8,008 bases of DNA, from contig JANXSA010000021.1 in the NCBI GenBank assembly GCA_025352915.1, forward strand, positions 1 to 8,008. Direction: 5' to 3'. Position 1 is the stretch's first letter; every line of letters begins with the position of its first letter. Position numbers and translations under genes: made by a program. The DNA comes from Rhodospirillales bacterium. Lineage in GTDB: Bacteria > Pseudomonadota > Alphaproteobacteria > Acetobacterales > Acetobacteraceae. The notes beneath the pieces were generated by a model. That model did not search any database. It saw only the letters and a program-made list of their open reading frames with translations, and was not told the origin of the DNA. Positions 1 through 5,249 of the stretch are shown piece after piece.

Positions 1-1
1 C

Positions 2-127
2 AACCTCGTCTGGGACACCTATGACGATATCGTCCTGGCCTGCGCGAAGGCCTGGAAGTTCCTCACCGATGATCCAGAACGTATCCGGGCAATCGGAGTG
101 CGCAAATGGGCATCGGTCAGTGGTTGA
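2..127 (+). CDS. IS630-family transposase, C-terminal end (5' part outside window)
   Basis: The open frame enters from the left edge and gives 41 residues, beginning NLVWDTYDDIVLACAKAW and ending at a TGA at 125-127. The pattern YDDI..AC..AW..L..DPERI.SIG.R.WA is the familiar C-terminal tail of IS630-family (Tc1/mariner-like DDE) transposases, which cut and paste DNA at TA dinucleotides. The catalytic DDE residues lie upstream and cannot be seen, so it is unknown whether the element is intact. In IS630 elements the right inverted repeat normally follows within a few tens of bases of the stop. Bases 128-165 are the likely place, but without the left end I cannot set the boundary. The assignment rests on pattern recognition of a short tail. 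Confidence 0.72.
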   Translation, partial: NLVWDTYDDIVLACAKAWKFLTDDPERIRAIGVRKWASVSG

Positions 128-215
128 GACGGTTGGTATAACGTGCAGTCGGATAACAAGGAAAAATTGCTCGAATCTGGAAATTTTTTTTGGGAGGGGG
201 GCGAGTAAAGGAAGC

Positions 216-239
216 CTTCTTTTTGTGGACAAAAAGAAG
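216..239. repeat. Palindrome module, copy 1
   Basis: Perfect inverted repeat: CTTCTTTTTGT at 216-226 and ACAAAAAGAAG at 229-239, with 2 bases between. The same arms recur near 406-428 and at 1404-1427. It is AT-rich in a GC-rich background and has no following T-run, so it is not a typical intrinsic terminator. I read it as part of a dispersed non-coding repeat family; its function is unknown. Confidence 0.75.
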
Positions 240-283
240 CAAAAAAACTTTACCCGTTAGGGTAGGGAGCCGGAGCGTCGAGC

Positions 284-314
284 AAGAAGCGTGGATCCTT
301 CGCTTCGCTCAGGA
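284..314. repeat. 31-base direct repeat, copy 1
   Basis: These 31 bases, with core GTGGATCCTTCGCTTCGC, occur again without change at 1360-1390, in the same orientation, on the other side of the DUF2076 gene. They lie in non-coding DNA next to the palindrome module in both places. Similar GATCCTTCGCTTCGCTCAGG stretches are known as common intergenic repeats in proteobacterial genomes; that comparison is from memory, not from a search. Confidence 0.8.
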
Positions 315-352
315 TGTCGGCAGGTATTGGTTGGGGGCACCCCTCACTCCAA

Positions 353-375
353 CCCTCTCCCCCAAGGGGAGAGGG
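353..375. repeat. C/T-rich hairpin repeat
   Basis: CCCTCTCCCC at 353-362 and GGGGAGAGGG at 366-375 form a perfect 10-base-pair stem with a 3-base loop. This CCCTCTCCCC..GGGGAGAGGG hairpin is a widespread intergenic repeat type in proteobacteria. It could end transcripts in a factor-assisted way or stabilise 3' ends, but no T-run follows on either strand, so I do not call it a terminator. A looser relative lies at 1308-1333. Confidence 0.75.
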
Positions 376-396
376 AGTCGTGTGGTGATGGACGAC

Positions 397-428
397 GTTT
401 TTTTGCTTTTTTTGTTCACAAAAAGAAG
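397..428. repeat. Palindrome module with T-run, copy 2
   Basis: A G, seven T and a GC lead into the palindrome, whose right arm ACAAAAAGAAG is intact at 418-428. The left arm has lost one C, giving CTTTTTTTGT at 406-415. Bases 397-428 match 1395-1427 except for that single deleted base. The copy lies 40 bases beyond the stop of the minus-strand DUF2076 gene, so it could form the 3' end of that transcript, but the stem is A/T-rich and weak. Confidence 0.75.
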
Positions 429-467
429 TCTTTTGCTTGCTTACTGCAGGCGAACTGTTCGAGGGGA

Positions 468-1193
468 TCAGATATCTTCGTCGGAGCCGGCGTCGGTCCA
501 GCCGGAGTCTTCCTGGCCGGGGTCTTGGTGGCTGACGGGCGAGGCTTCTTGCCAGCCGCTATCCGCGGGGGCGCTGGTGGCGTTGGTCCAGGGGGTGCCG
601 CCGGTGGCGGCATGGGCGGTGTTGCCGTGGCCGGAGAAGGCGTTCATCAGCATGTTGCCGACGACCATGCCGCCGGCGACGCCGGCCGCGGTGGTGAGTG
701 CTGATCCGAGGAAGCTGGAGCCACCGCCTTGTTGGAACATGCCGGGCTGGTAGCCGGGGGCGTGGACGGGCGGGGGCGGGGGGGCGTATTGCGGCTGTTG
801 CTGGGCGTAGTTCGGCAGGGGGGATTGGCGGCCGCCGAACAGGCCGCCGAAGACGCCGCGCGATTGCGCGGGTTGGGCGGGGGCGCCCCAAGGAGAAGCG
901 TTCTGCGCGGGGGCTTGTTGGGTGCGGGCCTGGTCGAGTTCCCATTGCAGGCGGTTGATGGTGTTTTGGGCTTCGGCCAGGGCGTGTTCCTGGACGAAGG
1001 CGGTTTGAGTCAGGCGGTAGCGGGCCTCGGGGTATCGCAGCATCAGGTCGGCGATCAGGGCATCGGCCTCGCGGTCCACGGCGGGTTGGGCGGGGGCGGG
1101 GAGCGTGTATGGCACCGAGCCGGCCGGGCGGGCCGGGGGGGCGGCGATGCGCTCGATGAACTGGGTGATGAGGTCGCGTTCCTCGTTGGTCAT
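468..1193 (-). CDS. DUF2076 domain protein
   Basis: The product has 241 residues. Its opening MTNEERDLITQFIER, then READALIADLMLRYPEARYRL (about 41-61) and a helical stretch TAFVQEHALAEAQNTINRL (64-82), is the DUF2076 (COG3416) pattern. The middle (about 92-160) is low-complexity, rich in Pro, Gln, Gly and Ala. A Gly/Ala-rich hydrophobic segment follows (about 161-187, SALTTAAGVAGGMVVGNMLM), resembling a glycine-zipper or a single membrane-associating helix. The tail is acidic with repeated DSGW motifs (211-214, 229-232) and ends SDEDI. No signal peptide or catalytic motif is visible, and the family's function is not established. The ATG at 1191-1193 is preceded by AGGGA about 6 bases upstream on the minus strand. 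It is transcribed away from glyQ and shares no operon with other genes here. Confidence 0.82.
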   Translation of the reverse strand: MTNEERDLITQFIERIAAPPARPAGSVPYTLPAPAQPAVDREADALIADLMLRYPEARYRLTQTAFVQEHALAEAQNTINRLQWELDQARTQQAPAQNASPWGAPAQPAQSRGVFGGLFGGRQSPLPNYAQQQPQYAPPPPPVHAPGYQPGMFQQGGGSSFLGSALTTAAGVAGGMVVGNMLMNAFSGHGNTAHAATGGTPWTNATSAPADSGWQEASPVSHQDPGQEDSGWTDAGSDEDI

Positions 1194-1307
1194 GTGCGTC
1201 CCTGTGCGGTTATCGTGCTGTGAAACCGGGTTTGGATGTGGCCCGGCGCCTGGCGGCGTTCAAGTGACGGTTTGCTCATGTGGGGCGGGAGAAGAGCCCC
1301 CCTCCGG

Positions 1308-1333
1308 CTCCCCCCGCCCAAGCGCGAGGGGAG
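1308..1333. repeat. C/T-rich hairpin repeat, diverged relative
   Basis: CTCCCC at 1308-1313 pairs with GGGGAG at 1328-1333, with an inner CGC (1315-1317) / GCG (1322-1324) pair closing a CCAA loop. It matches the style of the hairpin at 353-375 but with a longer, imperfect stem. It lies before the 31-base repeat, whereas on the other flank the hairpin lies after it. Confidence 0.55.
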
Positions 1334-1359
1334 AGAAGATTCTTAGTGGATGAAGAAGG

Positions 1360-1390
1360 AAGAAGCGTGGATCCTTCGCTTCGCTCAGGA
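1360..1390. repeat. 31-base direct repeat, copy 2
   Basis: Identical over 31 bases to 284-314 and in the same orientation. The two copies bracket the DUF2076 gene at a distance of 1076 bases, so unequal recombination between them could delete that gene. Confidence 0.8.
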
Positions 1391-1394
1391 CGAG

Positions 1395-1427
1395 GTTTTT
1401 TTGCTTCTTTTTGTTCACAAAAAGAAG
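1395..1427. repeat. Palindrome module with T-run, copy 3
   Basis: G followed by seven T and GC, then the perfect inverted repeat CTTCTTTTTGT (1404-1414) and ACAAAAAGAAG (1417-1427) with a 2-base spacer. It equals 397-428 apart from one C. It ends 94 bases before the glyQ start and could lie in the glyQ leader or promoter zone; no regulatory role can be shown from the sequence. Confidence 0.75.
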
Positions 1428-1521
1428 AGTCTTGCTTTCGTTTCCCTGAGCGCGGGGACGATGCTTCTCTTTGCTGCGCTGCGGCACTAAGGTGCGGCGG
1501 ATTTCACGGCGCGGGCGGACC

Positions 1522-2379
1522 ATGACGCAAGTTCCTTTGAGTTTTCAGGATCTTATCTTGACGCTGCACCGGTTCTGGGCGGCGCAGGGGTGTGTGATTC
1601 TGCAGCCGTATGATGTGGAGATGGGGGCGGGGACGTTTCATCCCGCGACGACGCTGCGGGCGCTGGGGCCGAAGCCTTGGAAAGCGGCGTATGTGCAGCC
1701 GAGCCGGCGACCGTCGGATGGGCGGTATGGCGAGAATCCGAACCGGTTGCAGCATTATTATCAGTACCAGGTGATCATGAAGCCGTCGCCGGCGGATGCG
1801 CAGGGGCTGTTGCTGGAGAGTTACCGGGCGATCGGGTTGGACCCGATGCTGCATGACTTTCGGTTTGTGGAGGATGACTGGGAGAGCCCGACGCTGGGGG
1901 CCTGGGGGCTGGGGTGGGAGGTTTGGTGCGACGGGATGGAGGTTGGGCAGTTTACCTATTTCCAGCAGGTGGGCGGGATTGCGGTGGAGTTGCCGAGCTT
2001 TGAGATGACCTATGGGCTGGAGCGCCTGGCGATGTATGTGCAGGACGTGGCTTCGGTCTATGACCTTGATTTCAATGGGCAAGGTGTGAAGTACGGGGAT
2101 GTCTTTCTCCGGGCGGAGAAGGAATACAGCGCGCATAATTTCGAGCGTGCGGATACCGCGATGCTGACGCGGCATTTTGGCGATGCCGAGGTGGAGTGTG
2201 CGGCGCTGCTGGGGGCGAAGCTGGCGTTGCCGGCGTATGACCAGTGCATCAAGGCGAGCCATCTGTTCAATTTGTTGGATGCGCGCGGGGTGATCAGCGT
2301 GGCGGAGCGGGCGAGTTATATCGGGCGGGTGCGGGTTTTGGCGAAGGGGTGTTGCGAGGCTTGGTTGGCCCATGCTTAG
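1522..2379 (+). CDS. glyQ: Glycine--tRNA ligase alpha subunit
   Basis: GlyQ is the catalytic subunit of the bacterial alpha2-beta2 glycyl-tRNA synthetase, a class II enzyme that activates glycine with ATP and charges tRNA-Gly in the cytoplasm. The 285 residues match the usual family length. Visible signatures are [18 protein letters not shown] (7-24), [19 protein letters not shown] (28-46), [18 protein letters not shown] (58-75, with the motif 2 arginines), the [15 protein letters not shown] stretch (76-90), and the motif 3-like YGLERLAMY beginning at Tyr164. I chose the ATG at 1522 because the frame upstream adds a non-family stretch ([14 protein letters not shown]) that reads out of repeat-adjacent DNA. 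There is only a weak GGGCGGA just before the ATG. Its partner glyS is not adjacent: a toxin-antitoxin pair lies between them. Confidence 0.97.
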   Translation: MTQVPLSFQDLILTLHRFWAAQGCVILQPYDVEMGAGTFHPATTLRALGPKPWKAAYVQPSRRPSDGRYGENPNRLQHYYQYQVIMKPSPADAQGLLLESYRAIGLDPMLHDFRFVEDDWESPTLGAWGLGWEVWCDGMEVGQFTYFQQVGGIAVELPSFEMTYGLERLAMYVQDVASVYDLDFNGQGVKYGDVFLRAEKEYSAHNFERADTAMLTRHFGDAEVECAALLGAKLALPAYDQCIKASHLFNLLDARGVISVAERASYIGRVRVLAKGCCEAWLAHA

Positions 2380-2409
2380 GGGGGGAAATGGCGTGACGCG
2401 GTGGGGTGG

Positions 2410-2449
2410 TTGGGTTATTCTACCGGTTGTATAAAACATTCTACCAGGA
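2410..2449 (+). promoter_or_regulatory. Probable vapBC promoter and autoregulatory operator
   Basis: The 72 bases between glyQ and vapB are A/T-richer than the flanking genes. They hold TATAAA at 2430-2435, a good -10 candidate, and an 8-base direct repeat ATTCTACC at 2417-2424 and 2438-2445. The two repeats are 21 bases apart, two helical turns, and straddle the -10. Such placement suits a dimeric antitoxin that represses its own promoter. A convincing -35 is lacking: TTGGGT at 2410-2415 is only 14 bases from the -10. AGGA at 2446-2449 sits very close to the vapB ATG. The role is inferred from position and symmetry. Confidence 0.45.
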
Positions 2450-2451
2450 CC

Positions 2452-2727
2452 ATGGGCACGCAACTGAACATCAAGAGCGACGACGCCTATGCGATAGCGT
2501 CGCGGTTGGCCGAGTTGACCGGCGAGAGCCTGACCACGGCTGTGACGGTGGCGCTGCGCGAGCGGCTGGAGCGCGAGGAGCGGGTGCGCGGCCGGTCCGA
2601 AGCGGCGCGACAGGCGTTGATCGCCGAGGTCCTGGCGCTGGGGCGCGAGTTGCGTCGCAACGTACAGCCGGGCACCAGCAGCGCCGATCACAACGACTTG
2701 TATGGTGACGACGGGTTGCCGCGGTGA
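2452..2727 (+). CDS. vapB: VapB-type antitoxin, PSK/Rv0623-like family
   Basis: This is a 91-residue protein beginning MGTQLNIKSDDAYAIASRL and continuing AELTGESLTTAVTVALRERL. This is the N-terminal DNA-binding pattern of the PSK-type/Rv0623-like antitoxins (PF07704) that accompany PIN-domain toxins. A charged helix follows (about 36-68), and the C-terminal tail ends LYGDDGLPR, the usual toxin-neutralising end (D-x-LY-D-x-GLP). Family knowledge: it binds and blocks VapC and represses the shared promoter. I took the ATG at 2452 rather than the GTG at 2401 because the family begins at this point and the upstream bases look like a promoter. Its stop overlaps the toxin start by 4 bases (GTGA at 2724-2727), implying translational coupling. 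It lies 72 bases after glyQ. Confidence 0.9.
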   Translation: MGTQLNIKSDDAYAIASRLAELTGESLTTAVTVALRERLEREERVRGRSEAARQALIAEVLALGRELRRNVQPGTSSADHNDLYGDDGLPR

Positions 2728-3119
2728 TTGTGGATGCGTCCGCGATGCTGGCGATTGCGCTGGCTGAGCCCGAAGCGCCGGCGATGCTGGATGCATTGAC
2801 GTCCGCAGAGCGGGTGCGCATTCCGGCGGCGACGTGGTTCGAGGCGGCAATGGTGCTCGATCGGCGCGGCAATGCGCGGGCGAGCGAGATTTTCCGCACG
2901 ATCGTTGAGAAGGTGGGGATCGAGATATGCGCGATGACCCCCGCGCACGCGCATGAGGCGCGCCGGGCCTGGGCGGTTTTCGGGCGCGATCGGCATCGTG
3001 CCCGGCTGAATTTCGGCGACTGCATGGTCTATGCGGTGGCGCGGCTGGACGATGAGGAACTGCTCTTCAAGGGCGATGATTTCATCCATACCGACATCCG
3101 GTCGGCGCTGAAGGACTGA
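2724..3119 (+). CDS. vapC: VapC-type PIN-domain ribonuclease toxin
   Basis: This 131-residue PIN-domain protein starts with GTG, reading MIVDASAMLAIALAEPEAP. The acidic metal-binding residues of the family are all in place: Asp4 in the first strand (IVDASA), Glu40 in PAATWFEAAMVL, Asp99 in LNFGDCMVYA, and the Asp118/Asp119 pair in LLFKGDDFIHTDI. VapC toxins are Mg-dependent endoribonucleases; known members cut tRNAs or rRNA and arrest translation. The active site looks complete, so the toxin is probably functional and needs VapB. Start and antitoxin stop overlap (GTGA). The last codons AAG GAC TGA carry AAGGA, which serves as the likely ribosome binding site of glyS 4 bases beyond the stop. 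G/C use is more balanced than in glyQ and glyS, suggesting a later arrival. Confidence 0.92.
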   Translation: MIVDASAMLAIALAEPEAPAMLDALTSAERVRIPAATWFEAAMVLDRRGNARASEIFRTIVEKVGIEICAMTPAHAHEARRAWAVFGRDRHRARLNFGDCMVYAVARLDDEELLFKGDDFIHTDIRSALKD

Positions 3120-3126
3120 GTAATTG
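3111..3126 (+). promoter_or_regulatory. glyS ribosome binding site inside vapC, with TTG start
   Basis: AAGGA at 3111-3115 lies 8 bases before TTG at 3124-3126. An in-frame TAA at 3121-3123 directly precedes the TTG, so no earlier start is possible. The first codons after TTG already encode the conserved GlyS opening PEFFLELFSEEIPARMQ. The next ATG (3172) would remove these 16 residues. The initiation site therefore overlaps the 3' end of vapC, and glyS translation is probably linked to passage of ribosomes through vapC. Confidence 0.8.
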
Positions 3127-5244
3127 CCAGAATTTTTTCTTGAGTTGTTCAGCGAGGAAATCCCGGCCCGCATGCAGGCGCGGGCGGCGGATGAGCTTGC
3201 GCGGTTGGTGGGGGAGGCGCTTGGCGCCGTTTCGCCGGCGGGGGTTCGAACTTTTTATGGGCCGCGGCGGATTGCGCTGGTGGCGCAGGTTGCGGCGGGG
3301 GTGGCGGAGAGCCGGAGTGTTGAGCGTGGGCCGCGGGTTTCGGCGCCGGAGCAGGCTTTGGCGGGTTTTTTACGCAAGCATGGGGCGGTGAAGGAGCAGC
3401 TGCGGGCGGAGGGGGATTTTTGGGTGCTGGACCGGCTGGTGCCGGGGGTTGAGGCGGCGGCGTTGGTGGCGGCGGTGATGCCGGGGGTGTTGCGGCGGTT
3501 TTCTTGGCCGAAATCGATGCGCTGGGGCGGGACGAGCGGGTTTGCCTGGGTGCGGCCGTTGCGGCGGATTGTTTGTGTGCTGGATGGGGTGGTGGTGCCG
3601 TTTGACCTGCGCGAAGGGGGTCGGGACGGGGCGGATGATGGGCATGGGCTGGTGGCGGGGGGGGTGTCCGAGGGGCATCGGTTTCATGCGCCTGGGGGGT
3701 TTGCGGTTTCGTCTTGTGGGCAGTGGGCGGCGGAGTTGCTGCGGCGGCATGTGGTGGTGGATGCAGGCGAGCGGCGGCGGATGATTGCGGAGGGGTTGCG
3801 GGACCTGGCGGCGACGCGGGGGTTGGCGGTGGTGGAGGATGCGGGGCTGTTGGACGAGGTGGCGGGGCTGGTGGAGTGGCCGGTGCCGTTGATCGGGGCG
3901 ATTGATCCGGGGTTTATGGATTTGCCGGCCGAGGTGATGCAGGTTTCGATGCGGGTGAACCAGCGGTATTTCGCGTTGCGGGATGGGTTGGGGCGGGCGG
4001 CGCCGTTTTTTGCGTTTGTGGCGAATATCGCGGCGCCGGATGGTGGGGCGGCGATTGTGGCGGGCAATGAGCGGGTGCTTAGGGCGCGGTTTTCGGATGC
4101 GCGGCATTTCTGGGATTTGGATCGGAAGGTGTCGCTGGAGAGCCGGGTGGCTGCGCTGGATGGGATTACGTTCCATGCGAAGTTGGGGACGCAGGGGGAG
4201 CGGGTTCGGCGGCTGGTGAAGCTGGCGGGGGTTTTGGCGCCGATGGTGGGGGCTGATCCGGTGTTGGCGGAGCGGGCGGCGCTGTTGGCCAAGGCGGATT
4301 TGACTACCGGGGTCGTGGGGGAGTTTCCGGAGCTTCAGGGGGTGATGGGCGGGTATTACGCGGCGCATGACGGCGAGGTGGCGGCGGTGGCCGCGGCGGT
4401 GCGCGACCACTATCTGCCGAAGGGGCCGGGGGATGGGTTGCCGGAAAACCCGGTGGGTGTGGCGGTGGCGCTTGCCGACAAGCTCGACCAAATAAGCGGT
4501 TTCTTTCGAGTTCGGGAAAAGCCAACTGGTTCTGGCGATCCATACGCGCTGCGACGAGCAGCACTCGGAGCATTGAGATTAATTCGAGATCATCGGCTTC
4601 GGCTTAGTCTTGAAAAGATTATCGACTCGCACATCGAGTATATTTCTCAGCAACTGCGGTTTCCTGGGGTAGCGATCATCCGTTCACCCCGCAGCGGACG
4701 GCAGATCAACGCTGAAACCGAGGAGGTTCTCGATTTTCTGATCGACCGCCTCCGCGTGCAACTCCGCACTGAAGGCGCCCGCCACGACGTGTTGAACGCC
4801 GTATTGGAGGCTCGGGCGGACGACGATATCGTGCTGCTGTTGGCGCGGGCTGAGGCGGTTTCCGGGTTCCTGGCGACCGAGGCGGGGACGAATCTGCTCG
4901 CCGCCTATCGCCGTGCTGCCAATCTTTTGCACATCGAGGAGAAGAAGGGCGCGGAGACGTTTGATGGCGCCATCGACTCCGCCTTGCTGGAAGAGCCCGC
5001 CGAGCGCGAGCTGGCCTTGGCGATCGGGCTTGTGGGGGCGGAGGTAGCCCGGGAAATTGGTGGTGAAAAATTCACCGCTGCCATGGCGTCGCTGGCGGCG
5101 TTGCGCGGGCCGGTTGATGCGTTTTTCGAGGCCATTCTGGTCAATGCGGAACGGCCGGAATTGCGCCAGAATCGTCTGCGATTGCTGTTCCACTTGCGTG
5201 CTGCCATGAACATGGCGGCGGATTTTTCCCGGATTGAGGGCTGA
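3124..5244 (+). CDS. glyS: Glycine--tRNA ligase beta subunit
   Basis: GlyS is the tRNA-binding subunit of the alpha2-beta2 glycyl-tRNA synthetase; it holds no aminoacylation site but positions tRNA-Gly for GlyQ. The 706 residues fit the family (about 690 in E. coli). Family signatures: PEFFLELFSEEIPARMQ at the N-terminus, YGPRRIAL (about 41-48), WPKSMRWG (about 129-136), NQRYFAL (about 279-285), GEFPELQGVMGGYYA (about 399-413), the highly conserved REKPTGSGDPYALRRAALG around 464-482, and a C-terminal DALR-like anticodon-binding region (about 560-706) ending NRLRLLFHLRAAMN. The start is a TTG with its Shine-Dalgarno inside vapC. Residues about 456-559 are encoded by DNA of different base composition, yet the protein stays family-like and the frame is intact. 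The stop is 5 bases before ppdK, so the two are cotranscribed. Confidence 0.96.
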   Translation: MPEFFLELFSEEIPARMQARAADELARLVGEALGAVSPAGVRTFYGPRRIALVAQVAAGVAESRSVERGPRVSAPEQALAGFLRKHGAVKEQLRAEGDFWVLDRLVPGVEAAALVAAVMPGVLRRFSWPKSMRWGGTSGFAWVRPLRRIVCVLDGVVVPFDLREGGRDGADDGHGLVAGGVSEGHRFHAPGGFAVSSCGQWAAELLRRHVVVDAGERRRMIAEGLRDLAATRGLAVVEDAGLLDEVAGLVEWPVPLIGAIDPGFMDLPAEVMQVSMRVNQRYFALRDGLGRAAPFFAFVANIAAPDGGAAIVAGNERVLRARFSDARHFWDLDRKVSLESRVAALDGITFHAKLGTQGERVRRLVKLAGVLAPMVGADPVLAERAALLAKADLTTGVVGEFPELQGVMGGYYAAHDGEVAAVAAAVRDHYLPKGPGDGLPENPVGVAVALADKLDQISGFFRVREKPTGSGDPYALRRAALGALRLIRDHRLRLSLEKIIDSHIEYISQQLRFPGVAIIRSPRSGRQINAETEEVLDFLIDRLRVQLRTEGARHDVLNAVLEARADDDIVLLLARAEAVSGFLATEAGTNLLAAYRRAANLLHIEEKKGAETFDGAIDSALLEEPAERELALAIGLVGAEVAREIGGEKFTAAMASLAALRGPVDAFFEAILVNAERPELRQNRLRLLFHLRAAMNMAADFSRIEG
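4489..4800 (+). other. Compositionally distinct patch inside glyS
   Basis: By hand count, 4501-4680 holds 46 G and 43 C in 180 bases (about 49% GC, no skew). Neighbouring lines are very different: 3841-3900 has 34 G and 11 C, and 4081-4140 has 26 G and 10 C. Codons scarce elsewhere in the gene appear here (ATA, AGA, TTA, CGA, ACT, GCA, GTA). The change begins abruptly near 4489; after 4680 the patch turns C-rich and the usual G-rich codon style resumes near 4800. It corresponds to residues about 456-559. A gene-conversion or homologous-replacement tract is my inference. Confidence 0.6.
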
Positions 5245-5249
5245 GCACC

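Larger units (their letters stand above)
1194..1521. other. Divergent intergenic region between DUF2076 gene and glyQ
   Basis: These 328 bases separate two divergently transcribed genes, so both promoters should lie here. I see no strong sigma-70-type -35/-10 pair for either. The interval 1300-1430 is filled by repeat modules (C/T-rich hairpin, 31-base repeat, palindrome). The glyQ promoter would therefore have to lie within or downstream of them, roughly 1430-1515. No RNA gene or riboswitch-like structure was recognised. Confidence 0.5.

Noticed and set aside
190..753. Plus-strand open frames over the left repeat region and the DUF2076 gene
   Set aside because: Their products translate the repeat modules (for example LTPTLSPKGRGS) and the antisense of the DUF2076 gene. 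These are typical false proteins made from intergenic repeats.
1395..1427. Palindromes with T-runs as intrinsic terminators
   Set aside because: The stems are mostly A-T pairs and the T-run precedes rather than follows the stem on the + strand. Their dispersed, modular occurrence fits a repeat family better.
200..1430. A CRISPR-like array from the repeated units
   Set aside because: There are only two or three copies, at irregular distances, with a gene between them and no regular spacers or cas genes.
1471..1521. Upstream extension of glyQ to a start at 1471
   Set aside because: The added residues do not resemble GlyQ, which begins at or just before the SFQDLI motif; the ATG at 1522 suits the family length.
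1504..2850. A 448-codon minus-strand open frame across glyQ and vapB
   Set aside because: It runs antisense over two recognisable genes and an intergenic promoter region and has no family-like motif.
3370..4491. A 373-codon minus-strand open frame opposite glyS
   Set aside because: Same cause: a low-complexity Arg/Pro/His product antisense to a conserved gene. It ends exactly where the glyS composition changes, which supports the bias explanation.
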